From: Hevea brasiliensis
Taxonomy: Eukaryota; Streptophyta; Magnoliopsida; Malpighiales; Euphorbiaceae
Direction of reading: 5' to 3'
DNA length: 64,000 bases
NCBI RefSeq assembly: GCF_030052815.1
Contig: NC_079498.1
Coordinates: forward strand, 69,178,992 to 69,242,991
Below the pieces are notes generated by a model. The model was not told where the DNA came from and did not search any database. It saw only the letters and a program-made list of their open reading frames with translations. A program made the position numbers and the translations under genes. Of this stretch, positions 1 through 11,441 are shown one piece after another (the stretch's first letter is position 1; each line of letters starts with the position of its first letter).

Positions 1-801
1 TTGATTGGCAAAACTGTATTATTCAGTTATTTGATCAAATTTGTGTTATATGAACTTTGTAAATTGTGAAATGGAATTGTGAACTATTTGATTGGTGAAT
101 TGTCAATAAAAGATTTATGTATCGCATTTCAAATTGTTATTGTGCACCACTGAGTAAATTTTACTCAGCGATAGCTTTTCATTGCTGTCGCAGGTTGACA
201 GACTGACAATGCAGCTAACTAGGCTGCTGGTACTACACTGAGAGATCATCGGGTATATTGAGTATACCATAGTTTGCATTTTATATTGTAATGTATATTC
301 ACTGTATGTATATAGTATTCTTGATTTTGAGCATTTGTATATTAAAATTGTACATTGAAGTTGTAAAATAAATTGTGAATTATGTTGGCTTGTAAAATTG
401 GTACTATATTTCTTTTATCTCAGCTTTGAAAATACTGAAAAATTACTGTGGATTTGAGTTGAGAAACATATTGAGTTGATCAAATATTGAAGTTGAGATT
501 GAGAAATATATTTGAAGTGCTTTTTACAGGTTTTTGAAGAACTGTTTTATTCAAAATACAGATGGCACTCCGCCAAAATTTTTACAAAAATTACTAATAA
601 TTCAAATGTGTTAGCTGTTTCACTTCAGTTCAAAAAAAAGTTTTTAACACCTGTAAATAGTGCTCACCACTGTAAAAAAAAGTAAGAAAAGTTTTAAAAT
701 CCCTTGTAGTGTATTTAATGGGTTACCAGTAGATGAAGTTAGTAATTCATTAGGTATACTACGGAATCATGTTACGCCTTACAGAGGGGTAGGGTGTGAC
801 A
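1..801 (+). repeat. 3' portion of Gypsy-1 5' LTR
   Basis: It ends in GGTGTGACA, the same end as the other LTRs of this family, and is followed after 8 nt by the primer binding site. It begins inside the last unit of the 47-bp tandem repeat that is seen five times in the 3' LTR. Confidence 0.9.
150..191 (+). other. Conserved tandem hairpin of the LTR, copy 1
   Basis: First stem: CTGAGTAAA (150-158) with TTTACTCAG (160-168). Second stem: GCGATAGC (168-175) with GCTGTCGC (184-191), which pairs fully if one U-G pair is allowed. The two stems meet at a shared G. The same pair recurs in eight other LTR copies in this window. Confidence 0.75.
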
Positions 802-809
802 TTTTTTAG

Positions 810-821
810 TGGTATCAGAGC
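810..821 (+). other. Primer binding site (initiator Met-tRNA type)
   Basis: The sequence TGGTATCAGAGC lies 8 nt after the LTR end. It is the usual plant LTR-retrotransposon primer site complementary to the 3' end of tRNA-iMet. Confidence 0.9.
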
Positions 822-991
822 AAAGTTTTTAAATTCTATTTTCACTTATAATTTGAATATTATTTCTTCATAGTACAACTGCTCAATGTCATTGTTTGAT
901 ACATACAGTACATTACATTATAAATATGCACTAACGGGAGGAAATCTCCTTGTTTTAATTGTTCAGGAGGTCTAAGATCCTCGAATTGACT

Positions 992-1475
992 ATGGAAGAG
1001 GGTGATCGTTCAATCGATCAATCGATAGAGGCTGAGGTACAAGTTAAGGCCCCAGCCCCACAAAGTGTCGAAGGCCCTACTGTACCAATTTTACCGATAC
1101 AAATTACTGCACAAATGGCCCAGCAAATGGCCACTTTCTTTCAACAAATGGCTGATAATCTATTAGCCCAAGCCCAAGTACAAACCCAACCCCACAAGGG
1201 CAACATGAAATAGAGAAGAGGGAGAAACCTATGGGTCAGAGCTCAAGCAGTAAATTGGGGAAGAGAAAAGAATTTGAGGAGCCCCGAGCTCAGGGATATA
1301 ACAGATGTGGATCATCAAAGCAGAGACCACCAAGGTCCAGTCGTCGAACAACTAGAAGTTCCTACCCTCCCTGCCAATGTGAAACTTATGGTAGAAATCA
1401 TGGTGGGGTATGCTACAAGGCCATAAGAGCCTGTTATAACTGTGGAGGCATAGGACACTTTGCCAAGGACTGACC
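992..1475 (+). pseudogene. Gypsy-1 gag remnant
   Basis: An ATG at 992 opens the reading MEEGDRSIDQ, seen also in Gypsy-B, and runs to a stop near 1213. A second piece (1231-1473) covers a basic stretch and the CCHC zinc knuckle at 1432-1473. The last Cys of the knuckle is replaced by a stop (TGA). Compared with Gypsy-B, the central gag domain (about 25.4-26.0 kb there) is missing between the two pieces. The same gap occurs in the 35.7-kb element, so it is probably inherited and not a private deletion. Confidence 0.75.
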
Positions 1476-1599
1476 AGTACTCGCAGAGTTGGACCACCTC
1501 CTACTACTGCTGAAGGGTCAGTTCAAAGCCCTGTCACCAAAGGTTCACAACCACCCAGCAGAGGTAGAGGTAGGGGTAGAGGTAGCCCAGCAGGCAGCC

Positions 1600-2440
1600 A
1601 AGGCACAGTGAAACAGTCAGAGCAAGGTAGTGCTCTAGTAAGAGTCTATGCAATGAGACAGAGAGAAGAAGCCGAGACATCTGATATTGTGGCTGGTACC
1701 TTCTCAACTTTTAATCAAGATGTATTTGTGTTATTGGATCCAGATTCTACCCATTCTTATATGAGTGCTAGCATCATTGATTGCATTGCTGTTCCATGTA
1801 CAAAAAATGGACTTTGAGGTGCTAGTAACAAGTCCGTTAGGACAGGAGGTCAGGGTTAATAGAATGTATAGGGATTGTCCTTTGGTAATCCAAGAACACA
1901 CTTTTCTGTCTGATTTCATTGAAATGCCATTCAGAGATTATGATATCATCTTGGGCATGGATTGGTTAGCCAGGCATCACGCCATGATTGACTGTAGACT
2001 GAAGACGGTCACTTTTGGTCTCCCTCAGTACAGTGATGTGGTAATACATGGGGAGAGGCAGCTATTGCCATCAAACATCATTTCGGCTGCACTAGCCAGA
2101 AAAATGATCAGAAAGGGGTGTGAAGCATACTTGGCACATGTGGTAAACACCCAAGTGGGGAGTCCAGCAGTGAGGGAATCTCCCTACAGTATATGACTTT
2201 CCAGATATGTTTCCTAATGAATTGCCAGGATTACCTCCAGAAAGAGAGGTGCAGTTTGAAATTAATGTTCTACCTAGTGTGGATCCAATCTCCATAACAC
2301 CATACAGAATGGCACCAGAAGAGTTGAAGGAGTTGAAGGTACAGTTGCAAGAACTACTTGAAAAGGGCTTCATCCGCCCTAGTGTGTCACCATGGGGAGC
2401 GCCAGTATTTATTTGTTAAGAAGAAGGATGACACTCTTCG
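1600..2440 (+). pseudogene. Gypsy-1 protease and start of reverse transcriptase, broken
   Basis: The protease-like active-site reading is LLDPDSTHSY (about 1732-1761), where Gypsy-B has [10 protein letters not shown]; the Gly of the active site has become Asp. Conserved PR-RT linker motifs follow, such as [17 protein letters not shown]. The reverse transcriptase start is at 2207-2418, including [15 protein letters not shown] and [10 protein letters not shown]. Frameshifts occur near 1810 and 2190. The RT stops after its first ~70 residues: the catalytic YxDD region, RNase H and integrase are absent. Confidence 0.8.
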
Positions 2441-3438
2441 TTTATGTATTGTTTGACCTAGGGTCTGCATACTTTTATGTTAGTGTTAGAACTATATGTT
2501 CTGTTGTTATTCCTTTACAGGGGAATAAATTTTGATGCATTAGTGATTAGTCCTTTAAGATAAGGATTGTGATAATAAGCGAAATTAGTTTTGAAAGAGT
2601 TTATTGGTGAAAAGTATTTTCTAACACACCATAAATTATAAAGCTAATTGGCGAGTCTACTTAATGTAAGGCAAAAGGACATAAAAGTAAGTTACAGTAA
2701 TAGAATTGCTCTAGATGAGGGCAAGGATGTTACTGTTAGTAATTGTTAATGGATATTGTAATCAGAATAAGATTCAAATATCAGTAAATTCGAAAAGGAT
2801 AAAATATCAGAAAATTTGATCTATTGGGATGTATCGTAGTAACTATGCAATGTTCTTGATGTTTATACTATAAGCTGCAGACATGAGATCGACTTGAGAT
2901 TATTGTGTAGAGCTACGTACTACTCGATAGTACACCAAGATGAGAATAGTTGCCAACGGCATCTGTTTTGGTATAGTTATGCCAGGACAGAATTTAATTG
3001 TTAGAAATAAGTTTGAAAATCCTACTTAGGGATCTAAAACTCAAAAGTTAGAATATCGAAAGGTTATAGTTCAGTACAAAAGGAAGTAAGTTATAGAATA
3101 TTGATAGATAAAAAGAGTTATGGAAGTAAAAATTCTAACAGTTGGTTCAGATATAATAAAGAAATGTTACGAATGTGAGGAAGACTATTGACTAGAATAG
3201 TCAGAGGACCAATGACTAGATAAATCATTCTAACATGACCTCAAGGGTCATTCAAGAAGGAATATGAACCGAAATATTAGACAGCACAATAATAAGAGAA
3301 GATTGGTGTTATACAAACAAATTAAATATTGTATTAAATTGTTAAAAGTCTTATACAAATTCGAGGGAAAGAAGATTATACGATCATATAAGAAAGGAGA
3401 AAATAAACGTATGACTATTGTAAGATGGCTATTGGGTA
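2441..3438 (+). repeat. Gypsy-1 non-coding internal remnant, shared with two other elements
   Basis: There is no usable reading frame. At 2446-2560 a second protease-like remnant appears (VLFDLGSAYFY), although a protease has already been passed at 1732. From here to about 2800 the sequence follows 36418-36780. Around 2841-2930 it matches the reverse complement of about 59130-59225 in Gypsy-E. The three elements therefore share one rearranged, mostly non-coding internal domain. Confidence 0.7.
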
Positions 3439-3484
3439 AAATTTCGTGGACGAAATTTATTTTAAGGGGGGGGGGGGGGGCGGG
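3439..3484 (+). other. Pre-PPT palindrome and polypurine tract of Gypsy-1
   Basis: AAATTTCG (3439-3446) and CGAAATTT (3451-3458) form an inverted repeat with a 4-nt loop. It is followed by a purine run with at least 16 G (about 3464-3484) just before the 3' LTR starts at 3490. The polypurine tract primes plus-strand DNA synthesis. Gypsy-B, the 36-42 kb element and Gypsy-E carry versions of the same palindrome at the same place. Confidence 0.8.
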
Positions 3485-5386
3485 AGAATTGTAACAACCC
3501 TATGTTCGGTAGTGCATTCTACTGTTCCGGTGATCAGTGTTTGTCCGGACAGCTAGAATGCCTAGAACTACACTTAGATATAGATGAGGAGACATAAAAT
3601 AATGAAATACAAGAAAAGAAAATACAAAAAAAACAAAGAAAAAATAATAACAATGGAATGTAACCAAGTTAAACGAGCCGAGAACCATAGTGATGGGTGA
3701 CCGCACCGGAAAGTCGCGGCGTGGACCGTTAACTAGCCCTGGACTGCGGGAACCCTAGAAAATATTTTTAGGACTTAAATAAATGTCTATTGAAGTATAA
3801 ATACCATTAGAAATATCAAAGAAAAATTAATTAATTAGTACAAAGAAAAAGTGAGAAATCGAAAAACGACAAAACCCGGTGTTACCGAAAAATCGGGAAT
3901 GCAACCCGAATAGGGGCATTATGGTCATTTGACACCCCGAGTTGTCTTTTGACCTAAATGTCCATTAAAAATAAATGATATTACACTTAGAAAATGTCAT
4001 GAAAAATTAAATGAGTGGTACATAGTTTAAATAGCAAAAATTGGGAGCTTAATGTGGGAATAAGGAAAGTTATGAATAAACAATCATTAAATATCACTTA
4101 GTGCTCCACTCACACCTAAAGTGGACCACTTACTATTCATTTTGGACAGCAGAATTCACCTTCTTCAACCTCTCAAAATTCCAGCCGAAACCAAAGAAAA
4201 TGGAAGAGAGAAGAATCCTCCATGGCCATCCATGGCCAAGCTCCATGCAACCATGATCCAAGCCATTTTTCCACTAGCTCCCTTCACTAAAATTGCTCTA
4301 CACCACTTGGGCAGTAGATAGGCAGCAAGAAGATCACGTTTAGTCAAGGTTTTGAAGAGTTTACAAAGTGATAAGTAGGTATTTTTTATGCTTGCTTTAT
4401 TAAAGTTTTTGTGGGTGTTATGGTACAAAACAGAAATGGCATGAATGTGCAACTTGGTAAGTGTTAAAAGTGTATTTGGTATGTAATGAAGACTGTTGCT
4501 ATAGGGCAATGTGCATTTTAGCCTAGAACCTTAAGTGTGTGGCTACAATTGGTATGAGACCAATTGGAGGTGAAACTAGGCACAAAATGTGCCAACTTTC
4601 ATGAAGGAAGTTTACCAAAATTCTGCTTGTAAGGTAACTTGAAAAATGACCAAATCCGGATTAGTGCAATTGAGGCCTGAAAATTGACCATTTGGGCAGC
4701 AGTTAGTGTTTAGGCCATAACTCACTCAAAACAGGTCCAATTGACCTCAAATTTTTACCATAAATAGTTGAGACATATATCTACAAGTCTTATGAAGACA
4801 CCAAAGCCCAGAAATGACCATAAGCAAGTCAAACAGCTTACACAAGTTCGGGTCCAAAAACTGACTGAACCTAAAAGGACCTAAAATGACCTAAAGTGAC
4901 CAATTTTGATGCACTTTGACCAGTAATAGTAAAATGACCATAACTTGGTCTACATAACTCAGAATGACCTGAAATTTTGCTCCGCGTGCAATAAGACATA
5001 AATCTACAAGTTTGTAGTTTTGACCGAAACTCAAAAACCGAGGGAATTAGGTCATCCGGCTAGGTCAAACTAGTATCCCAGAATCCAGCAAATTGCAAGA
5101 AAATGCAATATACATGGAAATGAATTCGGTAACATGTACCAACCCTAATAGGCTATAAATGTGACATATTAGTAACATTAAAACCTAATTTACCTAGAAT
5201 GGATCGAGGGTCGACATATTAGGTTGACTAAGCAAATAATAGAATTCAATGAATTAATTATCAAGCATTATCATTAAAGATAATTTAAATGAATACTGAA
5301 ATACTTCAAATTGTGTTTCTCAGTTAGCAAAGACTCAGGGAAAGGGAAGGAAACACTGAGTCAAGGCCAGGAAACACTTATCAGAG

Positions 5387-5840
5387 GTTTGTGCACAATA
5401 ATTATTTCTTTTGAATTTTTCAATTGAAATAAATTATGATTATTGAAATATAACTTATGATTATTTGTATGTTATTGTTTTAAATTGTGTTTGTGCACAA
5501 TAGTTATTTCTTTTAAATTTTTCAATTGAAATAAATTATAATTATTTGTATGTTATTGTTTTAAATTGTGTTTGTGCACAAAAATTATTTCTTTTGAATT
5601 TTTCAATTGAAATAAATTATGATTATTAAAAAATAAATTATGATTATTTGTATGTTATTGTTTTAAATTGTGTTTGTGCACAATAGTTATTTCTTTTGAA
5701 TTTTTTAATTGAAATAAATTATGATTATTTGTATATTATTATTTAAAATTGTGTTTGTGCACAATAATTTTGATTTCTCATTTTCTACTTAAAATTTTAA
5801 TTGAACATTATAGTTTTAAATTGTGTTCGTGCACAATACT
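5387..5840 (+). repeat. Tandem repeat in Gypsy-1 3' LTR (alternating 102/81-bp units)
   Basis: The motif GTTTGTGCAC starts at 5387, 5489, 5570, 5672 and 5753, with a diverged copy at 5825. The spacing 102/81/102/81 shows a 183-bp block that has been duplicated. The solo LTR has a single copy of the motif (near 16809), so the expansion is specific to this LTR lineage. Confidence 0.9.
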
Positions 5841-6358
5841 TTTATATTCACTGCTTTTACTAGCAAATTTATTTGGAGAAGTGAGTTATGAATAATTTTT
5901 TATTGCTTTGGTTTTGGGAATATTATTTGGAAATGATTGTGTTGCCAATTTTGCAAATGGAAATTTTGATATAACTATGATTTGTGGTTTGTATGAAATA
6001 TTTAAATATTGTGATTTGGAATTATTTTGATTCACACTTGGCATGACACTGTTACTATGTTCCTCCTCCATTTATGGGGTTGAGATCATTTATTTTCCTT
6101 CCTATCTGGTTTACCAGTTGAGGTTGTAGATCGGATGAGTACTCATTAACTAGCTAGCCACCTCCCTCATTGATTTCGATTAGTGGGGTTGTAGATTGCT
6201 TTGTCGTGGTGTACAACACGGCATTGATCGGAAATTTTGTGTCATGGCTTAAGTTGTGTATGAATTGACAACACTATGTTTATTAAATTATTTGACTCAA
6301 AATTTTTCTATAATGAGCTTTGATAATTTGTGAAATGTAATTGTGCAGTATTTAAATT

Positions 6359-6593
6359 GTGTTATTGATTTGCAAAATGGTATTATTCAGTTATTTGATC
6401 AAATTGTGTTATTGATTGGCAAAACTGTATTATTCAGTTATTTGATCAAATTGTGTTATTAATGGGCAAAACTGTATTATTCAGTTATTTGATTAAATTG
6501 TGTTATTGATGGGCAAAACTGTGTTATTCAGTTATTTGATCAAATTATGTTATTGATTAGCAAAACTATATTATTCAGTTATTTGATCAAATT
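6359..6593 (+). repeat. Tandem repeat of 47 bp, five units
   Basis: Units start at 6359, 6406, 6453, 6500 and 6547. Each contains GTTATTGAT-type and CAGTTATTTGAT motifs. The window begins inside the last unit of the matching array of the 5' LTR. The solo LTR at 14427-18226 lacks the array. Confidence 0.9.
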
Positions 6594-6701
6594 TGTGTTA
6601 TATGAACTTTGTAAATTGTAAAATGGAATTGTGAACTATTTGATTTGTGAATTTTCAATAAAAGATTTATATATCGCATTTCAAATTGTTATTGTGCGCT
6701 A

Positions 6702-6743
6702 CTGGGTAAATTTTACTCAGCGATAGCTTTTCATTGCTGTCGT
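6702..6743 (+). other. Conserved tandem hairpin of the LTR, copy 2
   Basis: Same structure as 150-191. The first stem here is CTGGGTAAA/TTTACTCAG and the second GCGATAGC/GCTGTCGT. Both differences from copy 1 still pair as G-U in RNA. Confidence 0.7.
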
Positions 6744-7352
6744 AGGTTGACAGACTGACAGGGCAGCAGACTAGGCTGCTAGTACTACACAGAGATCATC
6801 GGATATATTGAGTATACCATAGTTTGTATTTTATATTGTAATGTATGTTCACTGTATGTATATAATATTCTTGATTTTGAGCAGTTGTATATTAAAATTG
6901 TACATTGAAGTTGTAAAATAAATTGTGAATTATGTTAGCTTGTAAAATTGGTACTATATTTCTTTTATCTCAGCTTTGAAAATACTGAAAAATTACTGTG
7001 GATTTGAGTTGAGAAACATATTGAATTGATCAAATATTGGATTTGAAATTGAGAAATATATTTGAAGTGCTTTTTACAGGTTTTTGAAGAACTGTTTTAT
7101 TCAAAATACAGATGACACTCCGCTAAAATTTTTACAGAAATTACTAATAATTCAAATGTGTTAGCTGTTTCACTTCAGTTCAAAAAAAAGTTTTTAACAC
7201 CTGTAAATAGTGCTCACCACTATAAAAAGAAATAAGAAAAATTTTAAAATCCCTTGTAGTGTATTTAATGGGTTACCAGTAGATGAAATTGGGTAATTCA
7301 TTAGGTATACTACGGGATCATGTTATGCCTTACAGAGGGGTAGGGTGTGACA

Positions 7353-7694
7353 AGGTTGTTTTAATAACCCTTGAACTTCAATTTGTATCATAAAAATCAT
7401 TTGAGTTTAATTTTAGATCAGCTAAAAGCCTTTTAGCCAAATTCTGTTGGGAACTCAAAACTGACTGCACATGCCATGTTGGCATTAATAGAAATAAAAA
7501 AATTTTCTTTCTCTAACATGTGGCATCTTAATAATAAAAAATAATTTCTATACCATGATCTCTCCCATCTATCTCTCTCTCTCTTTCTCTCTCTTAAGTG
7601 CATTTGATAAACCAAAATAAATAAAAAAAAATATATGAACACATGTGTTTTAATCAAGCCCATTGCATACAGAAATGAAAATCAACATTTTCAT
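7353..7694. other. Spacer right of Gypsy-1
   Basis: AT-rich sequence with a CT-rich microsatellite near 7568-7596. The first five bases AGGTT (7353-7357) would be the right target duplication of Gypsy-1, but the left copy is outside the window. I see no gene here. Confidence 0.6.
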
Positions 7695-8320
7695 TTGAAG
7701 GAGACCGAAAAGAGGAAGAGGGATCTTCATTTGAAGAAGAAAAAACTCAGAGAAAGCCACAAAAATCATCTTCTCAACCACTGCCAAAGACTCAAACTAT
7801 AAAACCAGTTTCAAAGAAGCCCAATTCTACCATTAAGCAAACTGGGTCTGAGTTTGACTCTGAATTTGACTCCAATGATGATTGACCAAATCATACCCGT
7901 GATGCCACTATCAAGCCCATTGCTTCTAAGCCCATGGAGGAGACTCCTTCCAAAACCACAAAGCCTAGATCCAAACCCTCAGCATCCTCTCTAGCTACTA
8001 TGAAATCTGTAGTAGCTTCGAAGAGGGTAAGTGAAACTAATCACGACCCGAAAAACTCAAAATGAGGTAAGAATAAAGATTCAGAATCCGATGGAGTTGT
8101 TGAAAAGTTTGAGGATGCAAAGAAACAGCTGAACCAACGACTCTAAAGCAAGGATGATGAGATCGTGGTGTTAAAAGGCATCATTGATTTTATGGAAAGA
8201 AAGGAGTTGACCCTGCAAAGGATATGGCCTCGTTTTATGATTTCATTAAGAAATCGCTTCACTTTGATGTCTCTTTAGACCAATTGAAGGATAAGGTTTG
8301 GACGTAATGAGAATAAGGCC
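7695..8320 (+). pseudogene. GeBP/STKR-like transcription factor pseudogene
   Basis: Conceptual translation gives an acidic, Ser/Lys/Pro-rich N-terminal part, as in the plant GLABROUS1 enhancer-binding protein family. The DUF573 DNA-binding core follows: DDEIVVLKGIIDF (about 8154-8192), then DMASFYDFIKKSLHFDVS and DQLKDKVW. The reading is broken by TGA (about 7882), TGA (about 8064) and TAA (about 8143, just before the core). A one-base loss follows near 8205, between the IIDF and DMASF motifs, and the frame fails again after 8308. GeBP genes are usually intronless, and no intron is seen here. The C-terminal leucine-rich region is missing. This is family recognition by eye; the breaks are directly visible. 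Confidence 0.7.
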
Positions 8321-9721
8321 ATTGATTTCTAGAAATTAAGGAGTAATTTTAGAAAATTAACAAGTAAATAGCATTGAAATTTTACATTGGGTTGTGGATT
8401 TGTGATAGAGGAGAGTGAACTGAGGTTTGTGGTGTTGGATTCATGGATCTATGGCCAAAGGGATGGGTTTTAGAGTGTTGCATGAGAGATGGCAAGGTTG
8501 CATTGGAGAGAGAGAGTACAGAGGGATAAGGAGACGATAAGGGAGAGAGAGGATACAGAGATCATAGAGAGAGAGAGAAAGAGAATTTTTATTATTAAAA
8601 TACAAGGCATCTAAAAGAAAAAAAAAATTTATTGTGTTAAAGCCAACAAGGCATATACAGTCAGCTTTTGGCTGAAGTTCCCAATGGAACCTGGCCAAAA
8701 GGATGTTAACTATTATAAAATTAAAGTTATGTTATACAAATTGAAGTCCAAGGATTTTATTGAAATAACTCCTAAAATTCAAGGACAGTAAATGAAAATT
8801 AGCTCAGATATTATTTTTTAAATCCCAAGTTATTCAAACCTAATTATATACTATTTGAACTCGTTTTAATATGGTTCGATCGAATCAATTGCTAGAAAAT
8901 ACCTCATTTATTGGTAAAGATTCAATGGGCAATACCAAGGGTGGAGAATGACGGTGTTGGTCTATCCACGAATGCAATATGCTGATCCCTATGAAAATCA
9001 AAGGAAGACATTAAAGTTGGCCTAACCTCGATGATAAAACTTGAGCTTCAAGCTGTTCTACTTTAGTGAAAACCTGTGGGGCAACAAAATGAATTTCCTA
9101 AGGTTTTAATCTAATTCAATTCACATAAGACCAATATTTCTCTAAAGCATGGCAAATAAGAAGGAAAAGTAAACTATTAGTCTCAATTTCAAGTCAAAAT
9201 CCAAGGGTGCCGCGAAGTTCAGCTCAACATCAAAAGAAAATGTACAACTTAGCATAATGTATTTGAAATGAACTGTTAGATAGATTTAGAACGTTTATGA
9301 GTATGGGCTCTCATAAATTTGCAACTTTTTTAATTTTATATTTAACAATATTTAGCAATTCTTGCAGGAAAAAAAATAAAATAAAATAAAATAAACTTGC
9401 TAATCAGACTATTTGGTCCAAGGATTAGTACTACATGCTCCCAGTCATTAAATTAATCCACACACATATATATGTATTAAAAAAAAAAACCCCACACTGT
9501 CAAAATATAAAATAAAATCAAAGTTCAACAAAATATCATAATTAATTAATTTTCCTAAACGTGTTTGAAGGTATATCCTCACTTTTAACTTATATATTTA
9601 AAAATAATTTCTTCAGTGTTATAATGAGATTCAAATTCAAGTTGAGCTAACAAATTGAAGAGTAAACTATAAAAATAAGACCCAGTGATTTCTATATTAT
9701 TTTTTAGAGAAAACATGAGAT
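8321..9721. other. AT-rich intergenic spacer
   Basis: I see no gene in this stretch. It contains GA-rich microsatellite patches near 8503-8581, poly(A) runs near 9480 and an AAAAT-type repeat near 9370-9395. Confidence 0.6.
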
Positions 9722-10416
9722 ATACAAACAATGAGTGTTATATCAGCCCCTAGCACAATCCAACGGAATATTCTAGCAAGTGTGAATGCATTAGATTCTC
9801 TAATGAAAATTTTAGATAATGACCCATTTGATTCATTTTTATTTGTCATTTTTTTATAAATTATTTTTTTATAATTATTTAAAAAAAATAAAAATTATTA
9901 ATTAATTTTTAAATTTTTATTATTTTTATTAAACATAATAATTATTTTTATAATTTTTTCAAATACACCTTATCACCTTAATCTTCCTCTCAAGTAAAAT
10001 AAAAGATAATTTAGTTAAATTAATAAATATTTTTTATAATTTAAGTAATTTAATTTAATTTTTTAAATTATTATTTAAAAATATTTAATAATAAATAAAA
10101 AATAAATGAAAAGAATATTTATTTATTTATTTACTTATTTTGCTTTCCTCGTCAATGACGTCACTTTGGGAAATTAGTTATCTTAGTGGCGCGTGGCATC
10201 CACACTTCTTAATATCCAAAACATCAAATTCCCTCATGGACCAACTTCAAGATTAGTCCACACCTCACCACACTTGGAACTATTCTCAGGACAGCGAAAG
10301 TCAACCCTCCATTAAGAAAGCCTGTTACTGATCTTGGAAACCAAAGAAATCAGGAGGTACAAGAAGTGGAGGTAATCTTCAACTGTTCCAAAAGGGCAGA
10401 GTGGCTTCGAGCTGCT
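9722..10416 (+). pseudogene. Partial upstream copy of the VIT-like gene with its promoter
   Basis: The segment repeats 11019-11600 in blocks. A promoter block near 9731-9815 matches 11028-11105, and 10112-10165 matches about 11110-11165. 10190-10416 matches the leader and first codons of the intact gene, including the reading KRAEWLRAA where the intact gene has KRAQWLRAA. The ATG would be at 10236 but a TAG follows after six codons. Homology stops abruptly near 10416 inside the first membrane helix. An AT-rich insertion separates the promoter blocks. It is a dead 5' fragment, either of an old tandem duplication or of a segmental copy. Confidence 0.8.
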
Positions 10417-11018
10417 ATCCGGCTTATTTTTAATAATTGAAAATTATATGGTAGTCTGGGTTATTTTAAAAATAAGAATTACAGTTAAAAGTGAATCGAC
10501 CTGACCATGGGTTATCAGGATCAATGGATTGTATACTTTTTTTTTTTTTTTCTAATTTTTATATAAAATGGCGTCGTTTTGCATATTTTATAATAATTAA
10601 TTAATGATAAGTAATAATCTTTATAGAACAAAAAATACAAAATGTGTTTTATGCTTTTTGATGTCCAAAAGCATATATCTATTATTATTAAATTACAAAA
10701 TTTATTTTATAAATAAATATAACTATTATTTAATATTAGTTAAACATTAATACTAATTTACAAAAAATTATTAATTACATAAAATAAATTAAATATATTT
10801 TTGAATATATATATATAATTTAGTAAATTAATATTAAAAAAATTTAATATATCAATACTAATGTATAAAATTTATTAATTATATAAAATATCATGGAATA
10901 GTATTCAAGGTAATGAACAATATGTATGGATTCGATCCATTTTAATTTTATTTCAATTTTAAAATTTTTAACCCTCTATTTTTATCCATTCTTATAAAAG
11001 TGTACATTATATTACAAT
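10417..11018. other. AT-rich intergenic spacer
   Basis: I see no gene. There is a T-run near 10538-10552 and very AT-rich sequence from 10670 to 10900. Confidence 0.6.
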
Positions 11019-11441
11019 TTGCAAACGATGAGTGTTAGCAGCCCCTAGAAAAACCCCACTGAATGTTCTAGCAAGTGTAAATGCGTTAGATTCACCAATG
11101 AAAAATGACATCTATTATTTATTTATTTATTTGCTTTCCTTATCAGAGTCTTCACTTTGGAAGGTAGTTATACATGTGCAATATATTACTTCCCAATTTG
11201 GATCACCCCCTTAGATTTCATAATTTTTTTTAGATTGGTCTATCGTTTACTTAAAATATAAAATATAAAATAAAATTTATTTAAATACATAAATTTTAAA
11301 TATTTATATCTTAAATTCAATTGTGTATAGATAAGAAATTTCCCATGTTACCCTCTGCAAATAACCATTTCTTCATAAATATCACCATCGAAGGGCGTGT
11401 GCCATCCACACTTCTCAACATCCAAAAGCTCAAATTCTCTC
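11019..11441 (+). promoter_or_regulatory. Presumed promoter and 5' leader of the VIT-like gene
   Basis: The region is shared in blocks with the broken upstream copy (9722-10235), which suggests it moved together with the gene. TATA-like stretches (for example around 11255-11310) lie upstream of the ATG at 11442. The transcription start cannot be fixed from sequence alone. Confidence 0.4.

Larger units (their letters stand above)
1..7352 (+). mobile_element. Gypsy-1: Ty3/gypsy LTR retrotransposon, left end outside the window
   Basis: The parts seen are the end of the 5' LTR (1-801), a Met-tRNA-type primer site (810-821), a degraded internal region (802-3489), a polypurine tract and a full 3' LTR (3490-7352). 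Sequence 1-801 closely matches 6550-7352, which proves the two are a 5'/3' LTR pair. The internal region is only about 2.7 kb, too short for a full gag-pol, and retains only gag pieces, protease and the first part of reverse transcriptase. The element is therefore non-autonomous. The left target duplication lies outside the window. Confidence 0.9.
3490..7352 (+). repeat. Gypsy-1 3' LTR (3863 bp)
   Basis: It starts TGTAAC and ends GTGACA, directly after the polypurine tract. It is collinear with the solo LTR at 14427-18226 but carries two expanded tandem repeats (5387-5840 and 6359-6593). It contains the conserved inverted repeats near 4550-4600 and the tandem hairpin at 6702-6743. The open frames in it are short and not conserved between copies, so I do not call genes. 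Confidence 0.9.

Noticed and set aside
810..821. tRNA gene suggested by tRNA-like sequence
   Set aside because: Only the 12-nt primer site complementary to tRNA-iMet is present at this and the similar sites; no tRNA body.
4121..4509. Open frames in the Gypsy-1 3' LTR (both strands)
   Set aside because: Not kept in the corresponding part of the solo LTR or the Gypsy-B LTR. No recognisable domain.
10140..10170. TGACGTCA-like element as a stress-response promoter box
   Set aside because: It occurs only in the broken upstream copy. The intact gene's promoter has a different sequence at that place.
11397..11441. 15-residue N-terminal extension of the VIT-like protein
   Set aside because: It begins with GTG, not ATG, and lies in what is leader in the duplicate. 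A plant gene would start at ATG 11442.
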